Part shown: piece by piece, positions 6,707 through 14,337 of the stretch
Layout of the letters: every line of letters begins with the position of its first letter
Position numbering within the stretch: the first letter of the stretch is position 1
DNA from: Geobacter sp. UBA698
Lineage (GTDB): Bacteria > Desulfobacterota > Desulfuromonadia > Geobacterales > Pseudopelobacteraceae
NCBI GenBank assembly: GCA_002298925.1
Contig: DBMM01000127.1
Coordinates: 1-14,666 of the forward strand
Direction of reading: 5' to 3'
Length of the DNA: 14,666 bases
The notes under the pieces: generated by a model
The model's database searches: none
What the model was told of the DNA's origin: nothing
The model's input: the letters and a program-made list of their open reading frames with translations, nothing else
Translations under genes and position numbers: made by a program

Positions 6707-9700
6707 ATGACAATCAAAAGTCTCTTTGCGGTATTGTTAAGCACTTTCTTGGTGCTAAGTTTCGCGCGGCCCGGGAATGCTGACGTAACTACTGGGCTTG
6801 TTGCTTACTACCCATTTGACGGCAATGCAAATGATTTCAGCGGGAAAGGGCGCAATGGAACTGGATATAATGGAGTCGCCTATGAACCCGGCATAAAGGG
6901 TCAAGCGGCCAGTTTTAATGGCATCAATGCTTATATAAAGGCCAGGTCAGACGGGTTGCCTAATGCAGAAAGAAGTGTTTCACTCTGGTTCTTCGCAAAC
7001 ACAATCAAGATGCCGAGACCAGTCCTGCTTGGTTATGGAGGAGGGACCGGCTGTGGCACTAGTTGGTTCATGATGCTTGATCCAGCCCCTTCCCCTCCCT
7101 TCTATATATCAGGCCATTGCCACTCGTACGATATTTGGGCACCCTATTATAAGCAGCCGATAGGTGATTGGTACCACTTGGTAATAACCACTAGCCCAGA
7201 GGGCACAAAGTTTTACGTCAACGGAGAAAATGTCGATTCCAATCCCTATTTTGTTAACAATACCGCTGTGCTCCCCGGAAGAGATTTAACCATTGGTGTG
7301 GATGTATGGTATCAAGGGTACGGACCCTATACCGATAGAAATGTCGGCTATTTCGATGGCAAGATTGACGAATTGCGCATATACAACCGAGCCCTTAGCA
7401 AAGACGAGGTCCTGGAACTATATCGAAAGGGAACAGCTAGCCTAACTATCACTCCCAATGTCGGCGGCGACACCGGAAATGTTTCGGTACGCATTAACGG
7501 TTCGGGATTTGCTTATGGAGCGGCAGTGAAACTTGTCAAGTCGGGAGAGCTCGATATTATCGGAAATCCTGTGACAGTGGAAACTAATGGCGTGACGATT
7601 GAGGCAACTTTTGATCTGAAAGGGAAAGCCCTTGGACAATGGGATTTGGTAGTTCAAAATCCTGATTCCACAATTCTAAAGCTCGAAAAAGGCTTTACCA
7701 TCGAGAAAGGGCGTGATGGTCAATTGCGGGTGGATATTGTCGGGCTTAATATTATTAGGCCCAACAGGCCTCAAACATATTGGATTGTATGCGAAAATAC
7801 CGGGAATGTTAACAGATATGGCCATACAGTGATGTTGGGTGCCACACCAAATAGCATAAAGGTAAAAAGATTGTTCGATTTACCTTTTTCTTTGATTCCT
7901 GAATGGGAAGGACTCGAATCCATTGATAGTTCTTTGCTAAAATTTAAAGACGAAACGGCAATCTCTGCAATAATTCCAGAAATTGGTGCAGGAAAGTCAA
8001 TATTTTTCCCTGTTGAACTGACAGCTACATCAAATATAGGCTTTCACCTGGAAACATTCACGAACCAAGGTAGCTTTGCCAATATAGCCATCGACACATC
8101 CAATACTAACTATGTAACAGATACAAGCTGCGATTTTGACCCACACGACATAGATGCTCTATCGAGAGCACTAAAACTTGCTAATGATGTTATCTTTAAT
8201 GGTAATCCTCTTTACCTATTTGGAGCGTGCGCAGGTGCTGCCACTGAATATGGCAATTATCTTAATAAAGAAATTGACAATCCAGATTCCCCTTTGCACG
8301 AGTGGAAGTGGGCGCCAGTAAAGAACGTTTGTCATCAAGCAAACATTTTGATCTCACCTTCCCAAAATGGAGAACGGAGATACTACATTATTAATCACTT
8401 TCCATTTCTTACTCTCTTTCCTGTTAAGTTCTTCCCTGTTGCACCTGGGTTAGAGCATTGGGAAACTTGTAATTCGACTGGGAAAACCTCGAGCAGATTA
8501 TTCTGCCCTGCTCAGTCATTATTTGTCGATCCTGGCTTTTGGTTCTATAGTGGCGATGGAGTATTTCCTCCATTGGAAAAACTGGGAAAATCTACAGTTT
8601 CACTTCTTCAATCCTCTGATTCAAACGACGGGGGCATGTGCCCTTCATGGGAAGGAGGCGGAACTTCAGATGTAGCCATTGTTCAATCCTTTGATCCCAA
8701 TGATAAAATCGGAAGTGGAGTGGGCAATGAACACTACGCTGCTGGCCATCAGGCCTTAAAATATGCAATAACATTTGAGAACATTGAAACTGCAACAGCT
8801 CCAGCCCAGGAGGTAATGATCGCTGACCAAATCGATATAACGAAGCTTGATTTAAGCACCTTAAGTTTAGGGCCTATGAAATTCGGAAATAGACTAATGG
8901 TGCCAACTTCCGGGCAAAGCTCCTATGCAACTGATGTAGATTTCAGACCTGACAAGAACCTTGTAGTTAAGATAACTGGAAGTCTGAATCCCAGTACCGG
9001 CTTACTTGCTTGGCGTTTTACCTCCATCGATCCAGCAACAGGAAATCCACCTGAAGATCCATTAGCTGGGTTCCTGCCTCCGAATGTAAATCCACCAGAA
9101 GGAACTGGAAGCGTTCTATTTACAATCATGCCGAAATCGAGTCTTACAACAGGCAGCGAAATTCGAAATAAGGCTGAAATTGTATTTGATGCTAACGCGC
9201 CCATTGTGACTCCAGAGTGGTTCAATACCATCGACAACTCAAAGCCTACGAGCAAGGTTCTCCCGCTTGCAGCAACGCAAATCGCCAAAGACTTCCAAGT
9301 GCAATGGACAGGGAGTGACGAAGGGTCAGGAATCAAAGATTACTCTATTTTCGTGTCCGAGGATGGTGGGCCGTTTACCTCATGGATCAACGCCAGTCCT
9401 GCAACTTCAGCAACCTTTAGTGGCCAGAGGGGAAAGACCTACGCTTTTTACAGTATTGCTAGGGACAATACAGGCAACCTTGAAGATGCACACCCAACGC
9501 CGGACGCTTCAACGACTATCGTGAGCTGTGCAGCTGACCGCTCTGCGCAGGTCAGCGTGACTCGCGGCGGTTATCGTCTGAATCGCACAACCGGGCGTTA
9601 CGTCCAGACAGTGACGATAAAGAACATGGGTACAAGTGCAATTGATGGCCCTGTCTCGATGGTCCTCGCCGACCTGAGCAGTAATGTCACGCTGTTCAAT

Positions 9701-9880
9701 TCTACTGGAAAGACCGCATGTGCTGAGCCTATTGGAAGCTCCTACATCAATATCAACGTTGGTGCAGACGATGTTCTTAGCCCCGCCGAAAGCGTTGCAA
9801 TAACTCTTGAGTTTGCCAACCCGAACAACCAGGGCATTACCTACACCACACGAGTGCTTGATGGAACGGGTGAGCATTGA
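6707..9880 (+). CDS. Large secreted multidomain protein with LamG-like, DUF7619-like and Fn3-like segments
   Basis: The 1057-residue protein starts at ATG 6707, 6 bases after a strong AGGAGG. Residues 1 to about 26 form a signal peptide ending near ARPGNA. Segments then read as a concanavalin/LamG jellyroll (about 27-240, with VAYYPFDGNANDFSGKGRNG, SFNG and KIDELRIYNRAL), an IPT/TIG-like fold (about 244-335), an unassigned region, a block with C508, H543 and N563 spaced like a transglutaminase triad, a DUF7619-like region beginning SFDPNDKIG (about 655-845), an Fn3-like region (about 847-945, QWTGSDEGSGI and AFYSIARDNTGN), and a C-terminal domain of a kind found in Geobacter surface proteins (SVTRGGYRLNRTTGRY, ending TYTTRVLDGTGEH). 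There is no PEP-CTERM or LPXTG anchor and no C-terminal membrane helix. It is probably exported to the surface or medium, with a glycan- or protein-binding role inferred. Expression is predicted to depend on the upstream riboswitch. Composition is A+T-richer than the 5' block. Confidence 0.85.
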   Translation: MTIKSLFAVLLSTFLVLSFARPGNADVTTGLVAYYPFDGNANDFSGKGRNGTGYNGVAYEPGIKGQAASFNGINAYIKARSDGLPNAERSVSLWFFANTIKMPRPVLLGYGGGTGCGTSWFMMLDPAPSPPFYISGHCHSYDIWAPYYKQPIGDWYHLVITTSPEGTKFYVNGENVDSNPYFVNNTAVLPGRDLTIGVDVWYQGYGPYTDRNVGYFDGKIDELRIYNRALSKDEVLELYRKGTASLTITPNVGGDTGNVSVRINGSGFAYGAAVKLVKSGELDIIGNPVTVETNGVTIEATFDLKGKALGQWDLVVQNPDSTILKLEKGFTIEKGRDGQLRVDIVGLNIIRPNRPQTYWIVCENTGNVNRYGHTVMLGATPNSIKVKRLFDLPFSLIPEWEGLESIDSSLLKFKDETAISAIIPEIGAGKSIFFPVELTATSNIGFHLETFTNQGSFANIAIDTSNTNYVTDTSCDFDPHDIDALSRALKLANDVIFNGNPLYLFGACAGAATEYGNYLNKEIDNPDSPLHEWKWAPVKNVCHQANILISPSQNGERRYYIINHFPFLTLFPVKFFPVAPGLEHWETCNSTGKTSSRLFCPAQSLFVDPGFWFYSGDGVFPPLEKLGKSTVSLLQSSDSNDGGMCPSWEGGGTSDVAIVQSFDPNDKIGSGVGNEHYAAGHQALKYAITFENIETATAPAQEVMIADQIDITKLDLSTLSLGPMKFGNRLMVPTSGQSSYATDVDFRPDKNLVVKITGSLNPSTGLLAWRFTSIDPATGNPPEDPLAGFLPPNVNPPEGTGSVLFTIMPKSSLTTGSEIRNKAEIVFDANAPIVTPEWFNTIDNSKPTSKVLPLAATQIAKDFQVQWTGSDEGSGIKDYSIFVSEDGGPFTSWINASPATSATFSGQRGKTYAFYSIARDNTGNLEDAHPTPDASTTIVSCAADRSAQVSVTRGGYRLNRTTGRYVQTVTIKNMGTSAIDGPVSMVLADLSSNVTLFNSTGKTACAEPIGSSYININVGADDVLSPAESVAITLEFANPNNQGITYTTRVLDGTGEH

Positions 9881-10085
9881 GGGATGCTTGGTTTTGAGAA
9901 ACAGGAGTCTTTCTCGTATCTTATTTTGATTTGCGGGGAGGTAACGCTGGTAGCCGCGGATTGAAGTTATAAAGTTAGTAGTTCAGTCCGGCGTTTTTCC
10001 CCTGCTTTTCAAATGAGTTTCCGGTGCGCTCCCTTCTTGGTCAGACTAGGGGGCGCCCATACCATTGCTGGTTCAGGAGGGAATT

Positions 10086-10727
10086 ATGTTGAACTTCAGG
10101 AAAGTTATATCTGTAGTCTTGACGCTGATGGCGGGATTCTGTTTTGCCGTGTCCGCCCATGCCATTCCTTACAAAGTAACCATTGACACGCCGGGATTGA
10201 CTGGCACGGCTGCCCAATTGGCGCTCGATTTCATCGATGGTGGTCCACCAAGCAATTCGGTGGTCATTTCTTCTTTCGGAACCGACGGTTCGCTCGGCAC
10301 AACTCTCTCGATTGGCGATATCTCGGGGGCACTTCCCGGTCAGGTCACCTTGGGAGATGCCTTCTTTTTCAATGAGCATCTTGCCGACATAACGCTCGGT
10401 GCCCAGCTATCCTTTGTATTCAGCCATACCGTAAATGGTCCAGATTCCGGTTCGGTGCCTGATGCCTTCTCCATCTTCCTACTCGATCCTTTTTCAGGCT
10501 TGCCACTCTTTGGCACGACAGATCCGACGGGTGCGGATGCTCTGTTGCTGTTCGAGATTGACGGCAGCCAAGGAGGGACTCTTTCGCCTTTCACTGCATT
10601 GGGTGGAGAGATGACGCTTTCTGTGATACCGGGCATGCAGCCAGTACCTGAGCCGAGCACATTGCTGTTGGTGTTTGGTGGTATGGCAGCATTGGTTGTC
10701 TATCGCGGAGGACGTAAATCTGTTTAG
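10086..10727 (+). CDS. PEP-CTERM sorting-domain protein (NF038129-like)
   Basis: The 213-residue exported protein has a signal peptide (about residues 1-25, ending VSAHA) and a C-terminal PEP-CTERM tripartite tail: PVPEPSTLL, then a hydrophobic segment VFGGMAALVVY, then the basic end RGGRKSV. Exosortase (EpsH/XrtA type), not encoded in this window, normally cleaves such tails during delivery to the cell surface or extracellular matrix. The mature part (FLLDPFSGLPLFGTTDP, LLLFEIDGS) resembles the NF038129 PEP-CTERM family; its function is unknown. ATG 10086 is chosen over TTG 10065 because AGGAGGG (10075-10081) lies 4 bases before it and the signal peptide begins there. The preceding 205 bases (9881-10085) hold no gene and no clear promoter or strong terminator. 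Confidence 0.88.
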   Translation: MLNFRKVISVVLTLMAGFCFAVSAHAIPYKVTIDTPGLTGTAAQLALDFIDGGPPSNSVVISSFGTDGSLGTTLSIGDISGALPGQVTLGDAFFFNEHLADITLGAQLSFVFSHTVNGPDSGSVPDAFSIFLLDPFSGLPLFGTTDPTGADALLLFEIDGSQGGTLSPFTALGGEMTLSVIPGMQPVPEPSTLLLVFGGMAALVVYRGGRKSV

Positions 10728-10740
10728 GTCCCTCTAAAAA

Positions 10741-11148
10741 GTGTCCATCCGGAAAGTAACATTAGCAGATGAGAATAAATGGCTAACCGATACCCCCCTC
10801 GGGGCTGGCCGTCTTAGCGTTCACTGTCTTGGCGGGATTCAGGCGCCAAGTTCGCTTGAACCAGGAGGAGGGTGGGGGTGGATAACGGGTGAGTCATGGG
10901 ACTTCAGTAACTGGTGGCCAAGCGAGCCGAACAATTTTGACCAGTTTATGAACACCAACGAAGATGTCCTGATTTTTGATCATGGCATCACTTTCTTCGG
11001 CAAAAGCTGGAACGAAATTTACCGTCAGATTCCCTATGCTTCTGGCTTTGTGGTTGAATTCGAAAAGGCGGCCCAGCCCGTTCCTGAGCCGGCAACGATC
11101 GGGTTGCTGGGTCTTGGTACGGGCCTGTTAGGGGTGCTTTGCGAGTGA
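10741..11148 (+). pseudogene. Truncated C-type-lectin-like PEP-CTERM protein relic
   Basis: The frame opens only after a stop at 10735-10737 and starts with GTG 10741, 13 bases after the previous gene, with no signal peptide. The 135 residues match the middle and end of lectin-like PEP-CTERM proteins: LADENKWLTDT, GWGWITGESWDFSNWW, PSEPNNF, EDVLIFDHGITFFGKSWNE, GFVVEFE and PVPEPATIGLLGLGTGLLGVL. The export signal and the first part of the lectin fold are missing. At the C-terminus the frame ends in CE, but one frame over the DNA reads LRVKMR then stop (11139-11159), which is the expected basic tail. A single-base loss (or two-base gain) near 11131-11142 would explain this. Loss at both ends suggests a decayed gene rather than a working one. 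Confidence 0.65.
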
Positions 11149-11262
11149 AGATGAGGTGAGGTCGACGCTTTGACAAAATTATGGAGGGGCTAGCCAGTCG
11201 TTGAAGTGTAAATCTGCTTTAAGCGTAGGACTTCACTACTAAACCTTCTGAAGGAGTTTCTC

Positions 11263-13527
11263 ATGCAAACTCTAACATGGTTACATTTTAGCGACTTCCA
11301 CTGTGGGCAACAAAGACTTGGCAATTTTTTTGGCAATATAGAAGAAAAGCTTTGTGATGATCTGAAAAAACTTCAAAAAGACCATGGTCCGCCTGATGTA
11401 ATTTTTTTTTCTGGCGACCTTACACAAGGTGGCAAATCTCAAGAGTATGAGATTTTTAATACGATGCTGGATCGAATATACACAAATTGCCTCCATTCAA
11501 AGCCAGTCCTCCTTCCTGTTCCAGGAAACCATGACCTCAATCGGCCAGATCCAACACTCCCCGAAATAATCCTTCTCAGTGAATGGACTAATCGACATGA
11601 CGATGTCCAGCCATTGTTCTGGGAGAACCCAGAAGGCCCATTCAGACAAGCTGTTAACGATAGTTTTGCAAACTACTTATATTGGTTTCATAATCACCCA
11701 TTTCCAAAACCAAAGGAATTTAAGGCTGGGTGCATTCCTGGCGACTATAGTGCCACCATTGAGATTAACGGGTTCAAGCTTGGGGTAGTAGGACTTAACA
11801 CTGCTTTTCTTCAACTCAAAGAAGGCGACTACGAGAAAAAACTAGCTTTACATCCGATTCAACTTATGGAGGTTTGTGGAATTTTCCCAAGTGACTGGGC
11901 CAAGAAGCATCATCTATGCCTTCTTGTCACTCATCACCCGCCAGAATGGCTTACTACCGAAGCTAGAGGGTATCTTGATCGTGAGATTGCCGCTTTTGAC
12001 CGCTTTGCGATACATCTCTTTGGTCACATGCACGAATCACATACTATTTCCAGCAGTCGAGATGGTGATGTTATGAGGCGTTATTGCCAAGGGATATCGC
12101 TATTTGGTCTGGATACTTGGGGTAAAGAAAATGAATCCAGATCTCATGGTTATATATTTGGACAATTAAAATTTGGTCAAAAGCCAGATCGGTGCACTTT
12201 ACGTTACTGGCCAAGAAAAGCATTTACCCAAGCTGAAGGATGGAAAATTGATCCGGATAATTCTTTCAGACTCGATGCTGACGGGGGTAAGTCACCAGAG
12301 GAAATTAAACTCAAGTCTTTATTCCCTCTAGGTGGATTAATGCCTACTCAAAAGATTCCAACAGCCAAGAAGGAAGCCGCTATTTTTCAAGACTTGTTAG
12401 TTAGTCCGATATTCTTTGATGACCCAGGGATAATGCAGGAAAGCACACGTGAGGATCTCGTTAATATTTTCCAAAAATATATTTCACAGTCGCAAGCTTC
12501 AAAGAATAAATCTAAGCGTATCTATGATGTTGCGGTCGTTGGAAATGCTTGTACAGATCTATTCCTTTTTTCTAATGCCATACTTACTTCTCAGAATGAA
12601 TGTCACTCCGAAGAAAGAAACGTCATTGGTTATCCGATTGGTAGTAAAATACTCATAGATAAATTTGAGTTTCACACTGGCGGTGGAGGAGTGAATGTGT
12701 CCGCTACCTTCTCGAGACTCGGACTCAAAACGGCATTCCTTGGAAGAGTCGGTATTGATATTAGGGGGGTAAGACTTCTTCGATGGATGCATGATCACGA
12801 TATTATGTTTATCGGACAAATAGGCGACGAAAAAACAGCATATAGTGTCATCCTTTCTAGTCAAGCAGTTCAAGACCATACGATCCTGACCTTTAGAGGT
12901 AGCAGCAATAATCTCACGGTTGATAAGCTTCCGCCACAAGTTATGAACGCAAAGTGGATTTACGGCGCATCTATGTTTGGCCGTAGTTATGAATCACAAA
13001 GGAAGCTCTTCGCCTTAGTTAAACAAAAACGTCGCGATATCAAAATTGCTTACAGTCCAGGCGTATATGTGTGCAGAATGGGTATTAAACCTTTGGAGTC
13101 TATTCTAAAGAATACTGATGTATTGATATTAAATAAGGAAGGTGCCAAATACTTGTTGGATCAAGACAAACTTATTGATCTAGCCGAGGGTTTATCCAAG
13201 TATGGCCCGAAAATAGTTAGTGTTTCTGACGGCTCAAATGGCGTGGCTATATATAGTGACAATAATGGTAAATTTCATATACAACCTGACAAAAGCCGTG
13301 TTGTAGTTAACACTACTGGAGCAGGCGATGCTTTCGGTTCAGGGTTTTTAGCTGGACTTATCAAGGAAAAATCTATTGAAGACGCTGCATTGATGGGTGT
13401 ATTAAATGCTGAACAAGTCATCAAAACTATCTGTGCTAATAAAGGTATAGAAAATATAACAGCTATGGAAAAACAATTAAAAGACCGCAATGCAAGAAAA
13501 AAGCACATAATAACACGCATTCCTTGA
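11263..13527 (+). CDS. Calcineurin-like metallophosphoesterase fused to a PfkB-family kinase
   Basis: This is a 754-residue cytoplasmic-looking protein without a signal peptide or membrane helix. Residues 1 to about 320 are a calcineurin-like metallophosphoesterase with all metal-site motifs: LHFSDFH (Asp 11, His 13), SGDLTQGG (Asp 52), PGNHD (Asn 89, His 90), VTHHPP (His 224) and FGHMH (His 255, His 257). Residues 320-415 are a linker (FQDLLVSPIFFDD). Residues about 419-735 are a PfkB/ribokinase fold: VVGNACTDLF, HTGGGGVNVSATFSRLGL (substrate-side Gly-rich loop, 471-488), LGRVG, and NTTGAGDAFGSGFLAG (683-698), whose Asp 689 is the expected catalytic base. Both halves appear intact. Substrate is unknown; sugars or nucleosides are usual for PfkB kinases. 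The start ATG 11263 has AGGAG 6-7 bases upstream. The DNA is markedly A+T-rich, suggesting horizontal transfer. The MPE start resembles those of nucleotide-centred conflict proteins, a resemblance only. Confidence 0.9.
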   Translation: MQTLTWLHFSDFHCGQQRLGNFFGNIEEKLCDDLKKLQKDHGPPDVIFFSGDLTQGGKSQEYEIFNTMLDRIYTNCLHSKPVLLPVPGNHDLNRPDPTLPEIILLSEWTNRHDDVQPLFWENPEGPFRQAVNDSFANYLYWFHNHPFPKPKEFKAGCIPGDYSATIEINGFKLGVVGLNTAFLQLKEGDYEKKLALHPIQLMEVCGIFPSDWAKKHHLCLLVTHHPPEWLTTEARGYLDREIAAFDRFAIHLFGHMHESHTISSSRDGDVMRRYCQGISLFGLDTWGKENESRSHGYIFGQLKFGQKPDRCTLRYWPRKAFTQAEGWKIDPDNSFRLDADGGKSPEEIKLKSLFPLGGLMPTQKIPTAKKEAAIFQDLLVSPIFFDDPGIMQESTREDLVNIFQKYISQSQASKNKSKRIYDVAVVGNACTDLFLFSNAILTSQNECHSEERNVIGYPIGSKILIDKFEFHTGGGGVNVSATFSRLGLKTAFLGRVGIDIRGVRLLRWMHDHDIMFIGQIGDEKTAYSVILSSQAVQDHTILTFRGSSNNLTVDKLPPQVMNAKWIYGASMFGRSYESQRKLFALVKQKRRDIKIAYSPGVYVCRMGIKPLESILKNTDVLILNKEGAKYLLDQDKLIDLAEGLSKYGPKIVSVSDGSNGVAIYSDNNGKFHIQPDKSRVVVNTTGAGDAFGSGFLAGLIKEKSIEDAALMGVLNAEQVIKTICANKGIENITAMEKQLKDRNARKKHIITRIP

Positions 13528-13787
13528 ACAACGATCTACATGGGCAATATCGAAATAGTCAGCCAGGTAGCGACGGAGCCTTCGACCCTTTTTACCGTCG
13601 GTTCAGGTTGTTGTATCATCCTCACCAGTTACATCCGGAGGAAGCGGACGTCCTGCTAGCGTTTTTTCCGAGAGCTTCAGTAAAACAGAAGCGTAAAGTC
13701 TATGCCTTACCTTACGGTGTTTTTCTAACGACCATTGAAACGGCTCGGGTGCACATGAAAATCAGTTTCTTATATTTCAAGCTCTGA
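13524..13787 (+). pseudogene. Unrecognised small frame, possibly a transposase (ISL3-like) remnant
   Basis: An 87-codon frame could begin at TTG 13524, overlapping the kinase stop as TTGA, but has no clear ribosome binding site. FDPFYRRFRLLYHPHQLHPEE followed by KVYALPYGVF is reminiscent of ISL3-family transposases, where a DPFH segment and, later, R-LLL-NP-L-EE and YAL motifs occur further apart. If so, the intervening part is deleted. No inverted repeats of an element were found. Base composition is more G+C-rich than the kinase gene. The resemblance is weak and the frame may be non-coding. Confidence 0.25.
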
Positions 13788-13810
13788 TAGCCCCCCTGTC
13801 TCTTAAACTA

Positions 13811-13836
13811 AAAAGGCGGCCAAACGGCCGCCTTTT
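13811..13836. terminator. Bidirectional intrinsic terminator
   Basis: AAAAGGCGGCC (13811-13821) and GGCCGCCTTTT (13826-13836) form a perfect stem with an AAAC loop. T runs follow the G+C-rich core in both directions. It sits between the + strand kinase region and the convergent - strand gene ending at 13865 and can serve both. Confidence 0.85.
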
Positions 13837-13864
13837 GTATCTTTATACTCTTTGAGCACTATCC

Positions 13865-14161
13865 CTAATCATCATCATACTTCTTATGTTTCTTATACTT
13901 CTTATACTTTTTATAATGCCCCTTGTGCTTTCCATGGTCGTGCCACTCATCTCTCTCCCGTACGATGACGCGCTCCCGCTCCACCACGGTCACAGCAGGC
14001 AGCGGTGGTGGTGGCGGCGGAGCCGGCGTGCCCACCTGCACCCTCACATTGGGGGTGCTGACATCGACACCGACGTTGGCTGCAGTGACGATATTCGCCA
14101 TACCCATCACACAGACAATGCTGCCGACAAATGCTTTCATCAGATGCTTCTTCATGCTCAT
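13865..14161 (-). CDS. Small exported Pro-rich, Lys/His/Tyr-rich protein under riboswitch control
   Basis: The 98-residue protein begins MSMKKHLMKAF and has a signal peptide ending near MANIVTAA (about residue 28). The mature part has NVGVDVSTPNVRVQVGTP, a run PAPPPPPPLP, a charged segment VVERERVIVRERDEW, and a strongly basic tail of repeated KKYKKHK/GKHKGH units ending in DDD. It is therefore probably periplasmic or extracellular; metal, polyanion or surface binding is conceivable but not shown. The start is set by AGGAG 6 bases before the ATG at 14161; the longer frame upstream runs through the riboswitch and is not coding. No family name is recognised with certainty. It lies 58 bases after the riboswitch terminator and ends 28 bases before the shared terminator. 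Confidence 0.8.
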   Translation of the reverse strand: MSMKKHLMKAFVGSIVCVMGMANIVTAANVGVDVSTPNVRVQVGTPAPPPPPPLPAVTVVERERVIVRERDEWHDHGKHKGHYKKYKKYKKHKKYDDD

Positions 14162-14218
14162 TCTTTTCTCCTCTGTTCTCCTGAAATAGTGGATCTGCTG
14201 CGAGCGCCCATCATCCCT

Positions 14219-14330
14219 AAAAAAAACCGGGATGCCGAATTTTATGATCTTTCGGCATCCCGGCTGTCTCTGTGAGACCCAATGGGCTTTCCGCCCCACC
14301 CTCGCGGATGGTTTAGTATTGTCGTTTATC
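14219..14330 (-). promoter_or_regulatory. GEMM-Ib (cyclic AMP-GMP type) riboswitch with intrinsic terminator
   Basis: Read on the - strand the aptamer is ACAATACTAAA, a P2-type hairpin CCATCC-GCGAG-GGTGG, then GGCGGAAAGCC, a short P3 hairpin GTCTC-ACA-GAGAC, and AGCCGGGATGCCGAA. This is the GEMM-I arrangement. The position matching Vc2 G20 is A and the 21-46 pair is C-G, as in the Geobacter riboswitches shown to sense 3',3'-cGAMP. The 3' part of the aptamer is also the 5' arm of a 13-bp terminator: arms at 14263-14251 and 14239-14227, an 11-base loop, then eight T (14226-14219). Aptamer folding and terminator are mutually exclusive, predicting ligand-induced expression (an ON switch) of the gene at 14161. 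Confidence 0.9.
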
Positions 14331-14337
14331 TCTATTT

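Noticed and set aside
9896..9920. GAGAAA/TTTCTC hairpin after the secreted protein as a terminator
   Set aside because: The stem is six weak pairs with an 8-base loop and the following sequence is not a clean T run; not convincing.
11171..11200. TTGACA upstream of the phosphoesterase-kinase gene as a promoter
   Set aside because: There is a good -35 box but no acceptable -10 at 16-18 bases; not enough to call.
13886..14275. + strand frames with His/Arg-rich and Gly-rich runs
   Set aside because: They are shadows of the - strand exported protein and its riboswitch; the runs are the reverse of its proline and lysine codons.
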